From contig NZ_CP066126.1 in assembly GCF_020544465.1 (NCBI RefSeq), positions 868,001-932,000 of the forward strand: a stretch of DNA of 64,000 nucleotides, read 5' to 3'. Every line of letters starts with the position of its first letter. Position 1 is the stretch's first letter. Position numbers and translations under genes: made by a program. This DNA comes from Chromobacterium rhizoryzae. GTDB taxonomy: Bacteria; Pseudomonadota; Gammaproteobacteria; Burkholderiales; Chromobacteriaceae. The notes under the pieces were generated by a model. The model did not search any database. It was not told the origin of the DNA and saw only the letters and a program-made list of their open reading frames with translations. Of the stretch, positions 18,645 to 28,294 are shown piece by piece.

Positions 18645-18673
18645 AAGCCCCGCTTGGCTTGGCAAGGGGGCTT
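18645..18673 (-). terminator. Rho-independent terminator of the ubi operon
   Basis: On the minus strand an inverted repeat (aagccccc...gggggctt type, with one bulge) is followed by TTTTATCTTTATT. It lies about 150 bases beyond the ubiB stop, and on the plus strand has no T tract, so it serves the minus-strand operon. Confidence 0.65.
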
Positions 18674-18818
18674 GCAGACGCACGGAGCGCCGGCATTGAA
18701 ACGGGCGCTCCTGTTTGCAGGATGGCGGGCGGCTGAAGCTTGGAAACCTTGATCCCGCCATGCCTGCTTGAGGGCCTGATGAAGCAGGGCATGAATGAAA
18801 TCATGCTTTACGAGGGCC

Positions 18819-20345
18819 TCAGAGCCAGTTTTTCAGCAGCAAGGCCGCCAGCAGAACGGCGATCAGCGCCAACAGCCAGTTCTGGCGCTTCTGTTCCCGC
18901 ATCAGCTGGATGTAGCCGCTGATCAGCAGCTCGCTGTTGGCGGAGGACAGCGCGTCATTCAGCTTGCGCGGCAGCGTGGGCAGGGTGGTGGCCCATTGCG
19001 GCGCTTCGTGCTTCAGCGTGCGCAGCAGGCCGCGCCAGCCTATCTGTTCGTTCATCCACTTGGTCAGGAAGGGCTTGGCGGTGTCCCACAGATCCAGATT
19101 GGGATCCAGTTGGCGGCCCAGGCCTTCGATATTGAGCAGGGTCTTTTGCAGCAGCACCAGTTGCGGCTGGATTTCCACATTGAAGCGGCGGCTGGTTTCG
19201 AACAGGCGCAGCAGCACCATGCCGAAGGAGATTTCCGACAGCGGCTTCTCGAAGATGGGTTCGCACACGGTGCGCACCGCCGCTTCCAGCTCCTCGGCGC
19301 GGGTGTCTTTCGGCACCCAGCCTGATTCGATGTGGGCGGTGGCCACGCGGTGGTAGTCGCGGTTGAAGAAGGCGAGGAAGTTGACCGCCAGATAGTGCTT
19401 GTCGGTGTCGGTCAGGGTGCCGACGATGCCGAAGTCCAGCGCGATGTAGCGGCCGTCGGCGGCGACGAAGATATTGCCCGGGTGCATGTCGGCGTGGAAG
19501 AAGCCGTGGCGGAACACCTGGGTGAAGAAGATTTCCACGCCGAAGCGGCTGAGCTTGGACAGGTCCACGCCGGCTTCGCGCAGCCGGTCCACCTGGCCCA
19601 CCGGGATGCCGTGCATCCATTCCAGCGTCAGCACGTCGCGGCTGGTGTAGTCGTAGAACACCTCGGGCACGATCAGCATGTCCGAGTTCTTGAAGTTGCG
19701 GCGCAGCTGTGAGGCGTTGGCGGCCTCGTGCATCATGTCCAGTTCGTCGTGCAGGTATTTGTCGAACTCGGCCACCACTTCGCGCGGCTTCAGCCGCTTG
19801 CCGTCGGTGAACAGTTTTTCCACCCAGCCGGCCAGCGTGCCCATCAGCGCCAGGTCTTGCTCGATCACCGGCTGGATGCCGGGGCGCAGCACCTTGACCG
19901 CCACTTCGCGGCCGCGGCCGCCGTCGGGCTGGCGCAGCCAGGCCTTGTGCACCTGGGCTACGGAGGCGCTGGCCACCGGGGTGTTGTCGAAATCGACGTA
20001 GAGTTCGTCCACCTTGCGGCCCAGGCTGCGTTCTATCATCTCGCGCGCCTGCAGGCCGTCGTAGGGCGGCACCCGGTCTTGCAGCCGGGCCAGTTCGTCC
20101 GCGTAGTCCGGCGGCAGCAGATCGCGGCGGGTGGACAGCACCTGGCCGAATTTGACGAAGATGGGTCCCAGGCTTTCCAGCGCCAGCCGTACCCGCTGCG
20201 GCAGCGGCGCGCTGGTGTCGCGACGCAGCGGCAGCAGGCCGAACAGCTTGTGGACGAAGCCGAGCTTGGAATGGCCTTCCAGGAAGTCGTCCAGGCCGAA
20301 GCGGTAGAAGGTGGAAACGATCTTGATGAAGCGCGAAGTCCGCAT
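18819..20345 (-). CDS. ubiB: UbiB, atypical kinase/ATPase for ubiquinone biosynthesis
   Basis: 508 aa, the usual length. The ADCK/ABC1 signature is present: the KxGQ helix in IFVKFGQVLSTRRDLLP, Ala-rich loop in VASASVAQVHKAW, HADMHPGNIFV and LDFGIVG. The C terminus has a membrane anchor (LLALIAVLLAALLLKNW). UbiB binds membrane and uses ATPase activity to help the Ubi complex reach hydrophobic quinone intermediates. It lies six bases after ubiJ in the same direction. Confidence 0.95.
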   Translation of the reverse strand: MRTSRFIKIVSTFYRFGLDDFLEGHSKLGFVHKLFGLLPLRRDTSAPLPQRVRLALESLGPIFVKFGQVLSTRRDLLPPDYADELARLQDRVPPYDGLQAREMIERSLGRKVDELYVDFDNTPVASASVAQVHKAWLRQPDGGRGREVAVKVLRPGIQPVIEQDLALMGTLAGWVEKLFTDGKRLKPREVVAEFDKYLHDELDMMHEAANASQLRRNFKNSDMLIVPEVFYDYTSRDVLTLEWMHGIPVGQVDRLREAGVDLSKLSRFGVEIFFTQVFRHGFFHADMHPGNIFVAADGRYIALDFGIVGTLTDTDKHYLAVNFLAFFNRDYHRVATAHIESGWVPKDTRAEELEAAVRTVCEPIFEKPLSEISFGMVLLRLFETSRRFNVEIQPQLVLLQKTLLNIEGLGRQLDPNLDLWDTAKPFLTKWMNEQIGWRGLLRTLKHEAPQWATTLPTLPRKLNDALSSANSELLISGYIQLMREQKRQNWLLALIAVLLAALLLKNWL

Positions 20346-20351
20346 GTGCCG

Positions 20352-20936
20352 TCAGGCCTTTGTCTGTTCTTGTTGCAGCGCGGCCTGCAGCCGCGCCAGG
20401 CGTTTTTCCAGGCGGCCGGCGTCGTCGCGCAAGGTGTCCACCGCGGCGACGAAGCCTTGCACCTGGCGGCGGCCGGCCAGCACCGGCGTTTCCTCGCGCA
20501 GATGCTCCACCCAGTTGGCGGCCAGCCGCCAGGCCACCTGGCCCTTGAAGCCGAGCAGGCCGCGGGCCAGGGTTTCCGCGCGCTGGGCGGCGGCGTCGCC
20601 CACCAGCCGGGACAGATCCTCGGCGGCGTTCCATTGCAGGCGGCCCAGCAGGCGGCCGACGGCGGCGGCCAGTTCGGCGTCGCCTTCCAGCTGGATGTCG
20701 CTCAGCGCCGGGTCGCGCCCGGCCGCCGCCGCCAGCGCGACGGCGTGTTTGAGCCGCACCGTGGCTTCCGGCTCGCCCTCGCAGGCGGCCAGCCAGCCGT
20801 CGTCGGTGAACACGCCGGCCACGTGGAAGGGCGGCAGCGCCACGGCGACGCGCCGGCCGGCGTGCGCGGCCAGTTCCGCCCGCACCGCCGGGTGTTGGTT
20901 CAACAGGTGGTTGAATGCCGCGATCTGGATGCCCAT
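20352..20936 (-). CDS. ubiJ: UbiJ, SCP2-domain accessory factor of ubiquinone synthesis
   Basis: 194 aa. The N-terminal half is an SCP2 sterol-carrier domain (hydrophobic strands with FNHLLNQHPAVRAEL, VALPPFHVAGVFTDDGW) and the C terminus is a coiled helix (LREETPVLAGRRQVQGF...RLEKRLARLQAALQQ). UbiJ with UbiK holds polyprenyl intermediates in the soluble Ubi complex. Its place between ubiE and ubiB is the standard ubiE-ubiJ-ubiB order, here spread by a 220-base spacer with a repeat element. Confidence 0.9.
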   Translation of the reverse strand: MGIQIAAFNHLLNQHPAVRAELAAHAGRRVAVALPPFHVAGVFTDDGWLAACEGEPEATVRLKHAVALAAAAGRDPALSDIQLEGDAELAAAVGRLLGRLQWNAAEDLSRLVGDAAAQRAETLARGLLGFKGQVAWRLAANWVEHLREETPVLAGRRQVQGFVAAVDTLRDDAGRLEKRLARLQAALQQEQTKA

Positions 20937-21012
20937 GCGCTGTCTCCGCCGTGATTGGAAGGTGAAAGGGTCTAAGGCCGCATTGCCGGAGCGCCGCGGA
21001 TCGTAATCAGGC

Positions 21013-21161
21013 TCTTAGAAGCTGTTCAAAGTCTTGCGAGCCAGAGCGAGACAAGGCGAAAACGAGTGAAAAAGCGGAATGTACGCGTGGCACATGAGCA
21101 TTTTGAGCTTGGTTTCAACGCCGTATCGCTGACACGCAGCGGACTTTGAGCAGGGTCTTAG
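21013..21161. repeat. Dispersed inverted-repeat element, copy 1 (between ubiJ and ubiE)
   Basis: About 149 bp with ends that pair (left AGAAGCTGTTCAAAGTC; right, reverse-complemented, AGACCCTGCTCAAAGTC). The core (gcgagacaaggcgaaaac, gaaaaagcgga, acatgagcattttga) is shared with 51663-51814. It supplies the TAA stop of ubiE (21158-21160). Non-coding and MITE-like. Confidence 0.8.
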
Positions 21162-21898
21162 AACTTGTAGCCCTTGTGCAGGGCCACCACGCCGCCGCTC
21201 ATATTGTGGTAATCCACCTTGCCGAAGCCGGCGTCCAGCATCATCTGCTTCAGCGTTTCCTGATCGGGATGCATGCGGATGGATTCGGCCAGGTACTGGT
21301 AGCTGTCGGGGTCGTTAGCTACCAGCTTGCCCATCACCGGCAGCGCTTTGAAGGAGTAGAAGTCGTAGAACGGCGACAGCGGTTTCCAGACTTTGGAGAA
21401 CTCCAGCACCATCAGCTTGCCGCCCGGCTTCAGCACCCGGCACATTTCCTTCAGCGCCGCGTCCTTGTGGGTCATATTGCGCAGGCCGAAAGCCACCGAC
21501 ACCGCGTCGAAGTAATTGTCGGGGAAGGGCAGCTTCTCGGCGTCGGCCAAGGACACCGGCAGCACCAGGCCGTCGTCCAGCAGCCGGTCGCGGCCCACGG
21601 TCAGCATGGAGCTGTTGATGTCGGTCAGCCATACTTCGCCGCTCTTGCCCACGCGCTTGGCCCAGCCGCGCGACAGGTCGCCGGTGCCGCCGGCGATGTC
21701 CAGCACCTTGTCGCCGGCCTTGACGCCAGAAGTGGTCAGGGTGAAGTGTTTCCACACCCGGTGCAGCCCGCCGGACATCAGGTCGTTCATCACATCGTAT
21801 TTCTTGGCCACCGAGTGGAACACATCGGCCACCTTGGCGGCTTTTTCGCTTTCGGCAACGGTCTTGAAGCCGAAGTGGGTCGTCTTGTCCATGGTCAC
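21158..21898 (-). CDS. ubiE: UbiE, ubiquinone/menaquinone C-methyltransferase
   Basis: 246 aa SAM-dependent methyltransferase for the C-methylation of demethoxyubiquinol (and demethylmenaquinol). Motif I is DKVLDIAGGTGDL; the UbiE signatures YDVMNDLMSGGLHRVWK and DAVSVAFGLRNM are present. The ATG overlaps the stop of the DUF971 gene by four bases. Its TAA stop lies inside the CTAAGA end of a repeat element, and ubiJ follows after that element. Confidence 0.95.
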   Translation of the reverse strand: MTMDKTTHFGFKTVAESEKAAKVADVFHSVAKKYDVMNDLMSGGLHRVWKHFTLTTSGVKAGDKVLDIAGGTGDLSRGWAKRVGKSGEVWLTDINSSMLTVGRDRLLDDGLVLPVSLADAEKLPFPDNYFDAVSVAFGLRNMTHKDAALKEMCRVLKPGGKLMVLEFSKVWKPLSPFYDFYSFKALPVMGKLVANDPDSYQYLAESIRMHPDQETLKQMMLDAGFGKVDYHNMSGGVVALHKGYKF

Positions 21899-22266
21899 TC
21901 CCTGCTCGCGCCTGCGGCGGCGAGGCGATTGAGATAATCCTGCCAGTACTGGTCGCGCTTGGCGCCCAGCTCGTATAGATAGCTCCAGCTGTACAGTCCG
22001 CTGTCGTGGCCGTCGTCGAAGGTGATCTTCAGCGCGTAATGGCCCACCGGCTCCAGCGCGGTGACGGCGACATGGCGCTTGCCCGCTTGCAGCACTTCCT
22101 GGCCGGCGCCGTGGCCGCGCACTTCCGCCGAGGGCGAGTAGACGCGCAGGTATTCGCAGGGCAGCTCGAAGCGGGCGCCGTCGTCGAAGCTGATTTCCAG
22201 CACGCGCGACACCGCGTGCAGCTGGATTTCCTGCGGCGCGGGCGCGTCGGGAGAGAGTCCGGACAT
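21895..22266 (-). CDS. DUF971 (GBBH-like N-terminal domain) protein
   Basis: 123 aa, one DUF971 domain: EIQLHAVSRVLEISFDDGARFELPCEYLRVYSPSAEV and the closing DDGHDSGLYSWSYL. The fold is that of the zinc-binding N-terminal domain of gamma-butyrobetaine hydroxylase; stand-alone forms occur near ubi and Fe-S genes and their function is unknown. It is translationally coupled to ubiE (4-base overlap), so the pairing is likely functional. Confidence 0.85.
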   Translation of the reverse strand: MSGLSPDAPAPQEIQLHAVSRVLEISFDDGARFELPCEYLRVYSPSAEVRGHGAGQEVLQAGKRHVAVTALEPVGHYALKITFDDGHDSGLYSWSYLYELGAKRDQYWQDYLNRLAAAGASRE

Positions 22267-22302
22267 GGTCTGATCCTCAAAGGCGGCCGATTAAGCCGCG
22301 CA

Positions 22303-23325
<1,023 letters not shown>

Positions 23326-23604
23326 AAGGCGTAAAAGATTCAGAATCGGCAAATTATACCCGCGCCGCCGCCGGCCGGCATCAGCTTAGTGAGCGAAGTG
23401 GCGGGATTTGCGCTGAATCAACATCGATTTTCGGCCAGGCGGTAAAAACTTGCCAGGCGGAAAAACGCCCGTGGATACTAGTGCTTTGACTCGAAGATCC
23501 GCCGTGTTCGCCATCCAAACAACTGTTTGAAATGATGCAAAAGCTAGACATCTTGCAGCGAATTGCGGCAAACTCGCGCCCAAGATGATAAACAGGAGCA
23601 GGCT

Positions 23605-24054
23605 TTGACCGGAAAAATCCTCGTGTTGCACGGCCCCAACCTCAATCTGCTGGGACAGCGGGAGCCGCAGCACTACGGCCGGGAAACGCTTGACGATATC
23701 AACCAGCGGCTGGAACAGCAGGCTAGCGCCGCGGGGTTTGAATTGTCGGCATTGCAGAGCAATGCGGAACATGTGTTGATTGATCGCGTGCAGCAGTGCC
23801 TGCATGACGGTACTGCCTTCATTCTGGTCAATCCGGCCGCTTTCACCCATACCAGCGTCGCCTTGCGCGACGCGCTGGCGGCGGTGCAAGTGCCGTTTAT
23901 CGAAGTCCACCTTTCCAACGTTCATGCCCGCGAACCGTTCCGCAAGCATTCCTATTTCTCCGACCTCGCGGTCGGCGTGATCTGCGGACTCGGCGCCCAC
24001 GGCTATGAACTGGCGCTTGCGCACGCCATCCGGCATCTTGCCGCGCAGGCCTAA
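23605..24054 (+). CDS. aroQ: AroQ, type II 3-dehydroquinate dehydratase
   Basis: 149 aa. Converts 3-dehydroquinate to 3-dehydroshikimate in the shikimate pathway. Signatures: VLHGPNLNLLGQREPQHYG (catalytic Tyr), NPAAFTHTSVALRDAL, EVHLSNVHAREPFRKHSY. I place the start at TTG 23605, behind CAGGAG, giving the normal family length; the longer frame from 23563 has no such site. It precedes accB in the common aroQ-accB-accC order of proteobacteria. Confidence 0.93.
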   Translation: MTGKILVLHGPNLNLLGQREPQHYGRETLDDINQRLEQQASAAGFELSALQSNAEHVLIDRVQQCLHDGTAFILVNPAAFTHTSVALRDALAAVQVPFIEVHLSNVHAREPFRKHSYFSDLAVGVICGLGAHGYELALAHAIRHLAAQA

Positions 24055-24090
24055 CTCACTCTACCGAATATCCCACTCGAAGGATTATCA

Positions 24091-24546
24091 ATGGATCTCC
24101 GTAAACTCAAGAAGCTGATCGATCTCGTCGAGGAATCCGGCATCGCCGAACTCGAAGTGACCGAGGGGGAAGAAAAAGTCCGCATTACCCGCGTATCCGC
24201 CGCGCCGCAGATGGCCTACGCTCAGCCGATGACCGCGCTGCAAGTGCCCAACGCCCAAGCCGCCGCCGTGGCCGCTCCGGCAGCCGAAGCCGCCGCGCCG
24301 GCCAACAACGACAAGAACGCGATGAAGTCGCCGATGGTGGGCACCTTCTATCGCTCACCGAGCCCGGGCGCCAAGAGCTTCATCGAAGTGGGGCAGAGCG
24401 TCAACGCCGGCGACACCCTGTGCATCATCGAAGCGATGAAGCTGATGAACGAGATCGAAGCCGACCGCTCCGGCGTGGTCAAGGCCGTTCTGGTCGAAGA
24501 CGGCCAGCCGGTGGAATTCGGCGAGCCGTTGTTCATCATCGAGTAA
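24091..24546 (+). CDS. accB: AccB, biotin carboxyl carrier protein of acetyl-CoA carboxylase
   Basis: 151 aa. The N-terminal domain MDLRKLKKLIDLVEESGIAELEV is typical; a flexible Ala/Pro linker (residues 55-75) leads to the biotinyl domain with the EAMKLMNEI site, whose Lys is biotinylated. It carries CO2 from AccC to AccAD for malonyl-CoA synthesis. GAAGGATTATCA precedes the ATG. accC follows after 126 bases. Confidence 0.97.
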   Translation: MDLRKLKKLIDLVEESGIAELEVTEGEEKVRITRVSAAPQMAYAQPMTALQVPNAQAAAVAAPAAEAAAPANNDKNAMKSPMVGTFYRSPSPGAKSFIEVGQSVNAGDTLCIIEAMKLMNEIEADRSGVVKAVLVEDGQPVEFGEPLFIIE

Positions 24547-24566
24547 GCCAGACGACAGGCAGACGG

Positions 24567-24600
24567 CAAGGGGGCACGGCGCAGCGTCTGTGCCCTTGTC
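24567..24600 (+). promoter_or_regulatory. Hairpin in the accB-accC spacer, possible attenuator
   Basis: caagggggcac and gtgcccttg can pair around a 12-base loop, with a two-base bulge. It is followed by cgttt only, so any termination is partial; it may set the AccB:AccC ratio. No other evidence. Confidence 0.35.
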
Positions 24601-24672
24601 GTTTGCCACGACAGCATTGGCGGCCCCCGCCGGCGACGACGCCGGCCGCGGAATCCGCCAGCGGAGAATTCC

Positions 24673-26031
24673 ATGTTTGAAAAAATTCTGATTGCCAACC
24701 GGGGTGAAATCGCCCTGCGCATCCAGCGCGCCTGCCGCGAGATGGGCATCAAGACCGTGGTGGTGCATTCCGAGGCCGATCGCGAAGCCAAGTACGTGAA
24801 GCTGGCCGACGAATCGGTCTGCATCGGCCCGGCGCCCAGCGGCAAGAGCTATCTGAACGTGCCGGCCCTGATCGCCGCCGCCGAGGTGACCGATTCCCAG
24901 GCCATCCACCCGGGTTACGGCTTCCTGTCGGAGAACGCCGACTTCGCCGAGCGCGTCGAGCAGTCCGGCTTCGTGTTCATCGGTCCGCGTCCGGACACCA
25001 TCCGTCAGATGGGCGACAAGGTGTCGGCCAAGAACGCGATGATAGAGGCCGGCGTGCCCTGCGTGCCGGGCTCCGAAGGCGCTTTGCCGGACGATCCGGC
25101 CGAGATCGTCAAGATCGCCAAGAAGATCGGTTTCCCGGTGATCATCAAGGCCGCCGGCGGCGGCGGCGGTCGCGGCATGCGCGTGGTGCATACCGAGGGC
25201 GCGCTGATCAATTCGGTGCAGATGACCCGCACCGAAGCCGGCGCGGCTTTCGGCAATCCCACCGTCTACATGGAAAAATTCCTGGAAGAGCCGCGCCACA
25301 TCGAAATCCAGATCCTGGCCGACGAATACGGCAACGCCATCTATCTGGGCGAGCGCGACTGCTCCATGCAGCGCCGCCACCAGAAGATCATCGAGGAAGC
25401 GCCTGCGCCGGGCATCACCGACAAGCAGCGTCAGAAGATTGGCGAAGCCTGCGCCGAAGCCTGCCGCCGCATCGGCTACCGCGGCGCCGGCACTTTTGAA
25501 TTCCTGTTCGAGCGCGGCGAGTTCTACTTCATCGAGATGAACACCCGCGTGCAGGTTGAGCACCCGGTGACCGAGATGATCACCGGCATCGACATCGTGC
25601 AGGAACAGATCCGCATCGCCGCCGGCGAGAAACTGCGCTACAAACAGAAGGACGTGGTGTTGCGCGGCCATGCGATGGAGTGCCGGATCAACGCCGAGGA
25701 CCCGTTCACCTTCGTGCCGTCCCCGGGCAAGATCGAAAGCTATCACCCGGCCGGCGGCCCGGGCATCCGCATCGATTCGCATATTTACCAGGGCTACACC
25801 GTGCCTTCGCATTACGATTCCATGGTGGGCAAGCTGATCGCCTTTGGCGATACCCGCGAGCAGGCGATGGCGCGGATGCGGGTGGCGCTGTCGGAAATCT
25901 CCATTTCCGGCATCAAGACCAATATCCCGCTGCATCAGGAACTGTTCATGGACGCGGCCTTCCAGCGCGGCGGCACGTGCATTCACTATCTGGAGCAGCG
26001 TTTGTCGCAGCAGAAAAAAGGGGGCGCGTGA
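24673..26031 (+). CDS. accC: AccC, biotin carboxylase subunit of acetyl-CoA carboxylase
   Basis: 452 aa, standard length. It carboxylates biotin on AccB using ATP and bicarbonate. Seen: MFEKILIANRGEIALRI, HPGYGFLSENA, ATP-grasp loop KAAGGGGGRGMRVV, EFLFERGEFYFIEMNTRVQVEHPVTE, and the C-terminal domain RINAEDPFTFVPSPGKI. GGAGAATTCC precedes the ATG. Its TGA shares a base with the prmA start. Confidence 0.97.
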   Translation: MFEKILIANRGEIALRIQRACREMGIKTVVVHSEADREAKYVKLADESVCIGPAPSGKSYLNVPALIAAAEVTDSQAIHPGYGFLSENADFAERVEQSGFVFIGPRPDTIRQMGDKVSAKNAMIEAGVPCVPGSEGALPDDPAEIVKIAKKIGFPVIIKAAGGGGGRGMRVVHTEGALINSVQMTRTEAGAAFGNPTVYMEKFLEEPRHIEIQILADEYGNAIYLGERDCSMQRRHQKIIEEAPAPGITDKQRQKIGEACAEACRRIGYRGAGTFEFLFERGEFYFIEMNTRVQVEHPVTEMITGIDIVQEQIRIAAGEKLRYKQKDVVLRGHAMECRINAEDPFTFVPSPGKIESYHPAGGPGIRIDSHIYQGYTVPSHYDSMVGKLIAFGDTREQAMARMRVALSEISISGIKTNIPLHQELFMDAAFQRGGTCIHYLEQRLSQQKKGGA

Positions 26032-26927
26032 TGGCCTGGCTGCAAGCCACCATTGACGCCGAGTCAACCGTCGCCGAGCGTCTGGCCGACGCGCTGATGG
26101 ACGCCGGCGCGCTGTCCACCGCGATCGAAGACGCTTTTGCCGGCACCGAGCGCGAAGAGCCGATTTTCGGCGAACCCGGCGAGCCGGTGGACAAGCTGTG
26201 GAGTCGCAGCCGCATCATCACGCTGTTTGATGAAGCGGCCGACGTGGCCCTGCTGATCGCCGCCGCCGCCAACGCCTGCGGTCTGGCCCTGCCCAGCTAC
26301 AATGTGGAGCGGGTGGAGGAGCAGGACTGGGTGCGTCTGACCCAGTCGCAGTTCGACCCGATCCGGATTTCCGACCGCCTGTGGATCACGCCGACCTGGC
26401 ACGAGCCGCCGGCGCCGAACGCGGTCAATCTGCAACTGGATCCGGGCCTGGCCTTCGGCACCGGCAGCCATCCGACCACGCGCTTGTGCCTGCAATGGCT
26501 GGACGCCCAGCTGCAAGGCGGCGAAAGCGTGCTGGACTACGGCTGCGGTTCCGGCATTCTCGCCATCGCCGCGCTCAAGCTGGGCGCGGCCTCCGCCTTG
26601 GGCGTGGACATCGACGCGCAGGCGGTGCGGGCCAGCCAGGACAACGCGGAACAGAACCAGGTCAAGGCGGACTTCTGTCTGCCTGACCAGAACCCGGAAG
26701 CGGTCTACGACGTGGTACTGGCCAATATTCTGGCCAATCCGCTGCGCATGTTGGGCCAGTTGCTGGCGAGCCACGTCAAAACCGGTGGTAGAATCGTGCT
26801 TTCAGGCATTCTCGCCGAACAAGCCGAAGAACTGTCGGCCATCTATGAACAGTGGTTCCAGATGGACGCTCCGGTGTTCGACGAAGGATGGACCAGACTG
26901 ACAGGAACCCGACGCCCCACGGTATGA
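26031..26927 (+). CDS. prmA: PrmA, ribosomal protein L11 methyltransferase
   Basis: 298 aa. Trimethylates ribosomal protein L11. The N-terminal substrate domain (WLQATIDAES...LADALMDAGALSTAIEDA) is followed by the SAM domain: PGLAFGTGSHPTTRLCLQWL, VLDYGCGSGILAIAALKLGA and the NPPY-like VVLANILANPL. ATG 26031 overlaps the accC stop by one base (TGATG), and the stop overlaps the next gene by four bases; accC-prmA linkage is usual in proteobacteria. Confidence 0.96.
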   Translation: MAWLQATIDAESTVAERLADALMDAGALSTAIEDAFAGTEREEPIFGEPGEPVDKLWSRSRIITLFDEAADVALLIAAAANACGLALPSYNVERVEEQDWVRLTQSQFDPIRISDRLWITPTWHEPPAPNAVNLQLDPGLAFGTGSHPTTRLCLQWLDAQLQGGESVLDYGCGSGILAIAALKLGAASALGVDIDAQAVRASQDNAEQNQVKADFCLPDQNPEAVYDVVLANILANPLRMLGQLLASHVKTGGRIVLSGILAEQAEELSAIYEQWFQMDAPVFDEGWTRLTGTRRPTV

Positions 26928-28033
26928 CATATACGACACAGTGCCCCAATTGCCAGACACGCTTCAAGGTCAATGATGCCCAGTTAGCGGCCGCCAATGG
27001 CTTGGTGCGCTGCGGGCGCTGTTCGCATGTGTTCAACGCCACCGAGCATTTCGTCGCGGCGGAAGCGCCGCCGGCGGAACCTCCGCGCGCCGCGGCGCCG
27101 CCGCCCGTCCAGACTCAGGTTCGGCAGAGCGAGGCGCTGGACGATTTCGAGCTGGAAGTGCCGGATTTCGATCCGGGCTCCAGCGCGACGGAAGCGCCGC
27201 CGGACGAACTGCTGATGCCGCCGCCGATGGCGGAGGCGGAGGAAGCCCCGGCCGCGCGCGCCGATGTCGAGGAGTTCCAGCGCGCGTTGGCGGAGGCGAT
27301 GCAGAATCGCCATGTCAGCGCGCCGCTGGGCAACCCCTTTGACGCCGAGCCGTCTGCCGTGGCGGAACCCGCGCCGGAGGTGTTCGGCAACCGCCGCCGC
27401 CCCGCGCCGGAGTCGGTGGCGGAGCCTGCGCCGGTAGCGGTTCCGGAACCCAAGTTCGAAGAGCCGCCTGCCAAGCCGGCGCCGGAGGCGCGCGTCGAGC
27501 CGCCGTCCAGCCATGGCGAAGACGAGCCGGACGAATCGCCGCGAAGACGCCATCCGGCGCTGACCTTCCTGGCCGTCGTCGCCTCGGCGATAGGCGTGCT
27601 GGTGTTGGCCGGTCAATTGGTGTATTTCAACCGCACCCGCATCGCCGCGGAAGTGCCGGAATTGCGCCCGACGCTGGAAAACCTCTGCGGCGCCGTAGGC
27701 TGCGCCGTGCCCTGGCCCACCGATATCGCCCGCGTGCGCACGGAGTGGTCGGAACTGGCCTTCGTCCCGGATTTCCCCAATCTGATCCAGCTGTCCGCCA
27801 CGCTGAAGAACCACGCCACTTACTCCCAGGCCTATCCGATGCTGGAAGTGACGCTGAAGGATTCGGACGATCAGGTGCTGATCCGCAAGGTGTTCGCGCC
27901 CAAGGAGTATTTGAAGCCGGACGATTTCAAGCTCGGCCACTTCAATTCCAATAGCGAGGTCAAGGTCACCATGCGGCTGGACGCCGGCAAGGTGCATGCG
28001 ATGGGGTATAGCCTTTACTGGTTCTATCCCTAG
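26924..28033 (+). CDS. DUF3426 zinc-ribbon inner-membrane protein
   Basis: 369 aa from ATG 26924 (ATGA overlap with prmA). An N-terminal MJ0042-type zinc ribbon (CPNCQTRFKV...RCGRCSHVFNA) is followed by a long Pro/Ala/Glu-rich linker (residues 45-200), one membrane helix (LTFLAVVASAIGVLVLAG, near residue 215) and a periplasmic DUF3426 domain (LRPTLENLCGAVGCAVPWP). The family commonly lies next to prmA; its function is unknown. A terminator follows. Confidence 0.85.
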   Translation: MTYTTQCPNCQTRFKVNDAQLAAANGLVRCGRCSHVFNATEHFVAAEAPPAEPPRAAAPPPVQTQVRQSEALDDFELEVPDFDPGSSATEAPPDELLMPPPMAEAEEAPAARADVEEFQRALAEAMQNRHVSAPLGNPFDAEPSAVAEPAPEVFGNRRRPAPESVAEPAPVAVPEPKFEEPPAKPAPEARVEPPSSHGEDEPDESPRRRHPALTFLAVVASAIGVLVLAGQLVYFNRTRIAAEVPELRPTLENLCGAVGCAVPWPTDIARVRTEWSELAFVPDFPNLIQLSATLKNHATYSQAYPMLEVTLKDSDDQVLIRKVFAPKEYLKPDDFKLGHFNSNSEVKVTMRLDAGKVHAMGYSLYWFYP

Positions 28034-28127
28034 CGACCAACGGAGATAGCACCTTTCCCATACTGATGTATGGTTGCCAGTGCGCTGTTTACCTCTAGTG
28101 GCCGCTCCGACAGTAGGCTGCTTCTTC

Positions 28128-28157
28128 AAAGGCCTGCCATGCCTGGCAGGCCTTTTT
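28128..28157 (+). terminator. Rho-independent terminator of the accB-prmA operon
   Basis: aaaggcctgcca and tggcaggccttt pair around a short loop and end in a T tract, about 95 bases after the DUF3426 stop. Confidence 0.9.
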
Positions 28158-28294
28158 GTCTCCTTGGAACTTGGTGATCTGCCCTTTGTGACAGTCGGCA
28201 GAGCATTTCTTTTATTGTAATTTAACAAATTAATAAATTTGGTAAAACACTCTGCCCCGGGGATGCGCTCATAACTTGCGATGCGAGGTGAGGA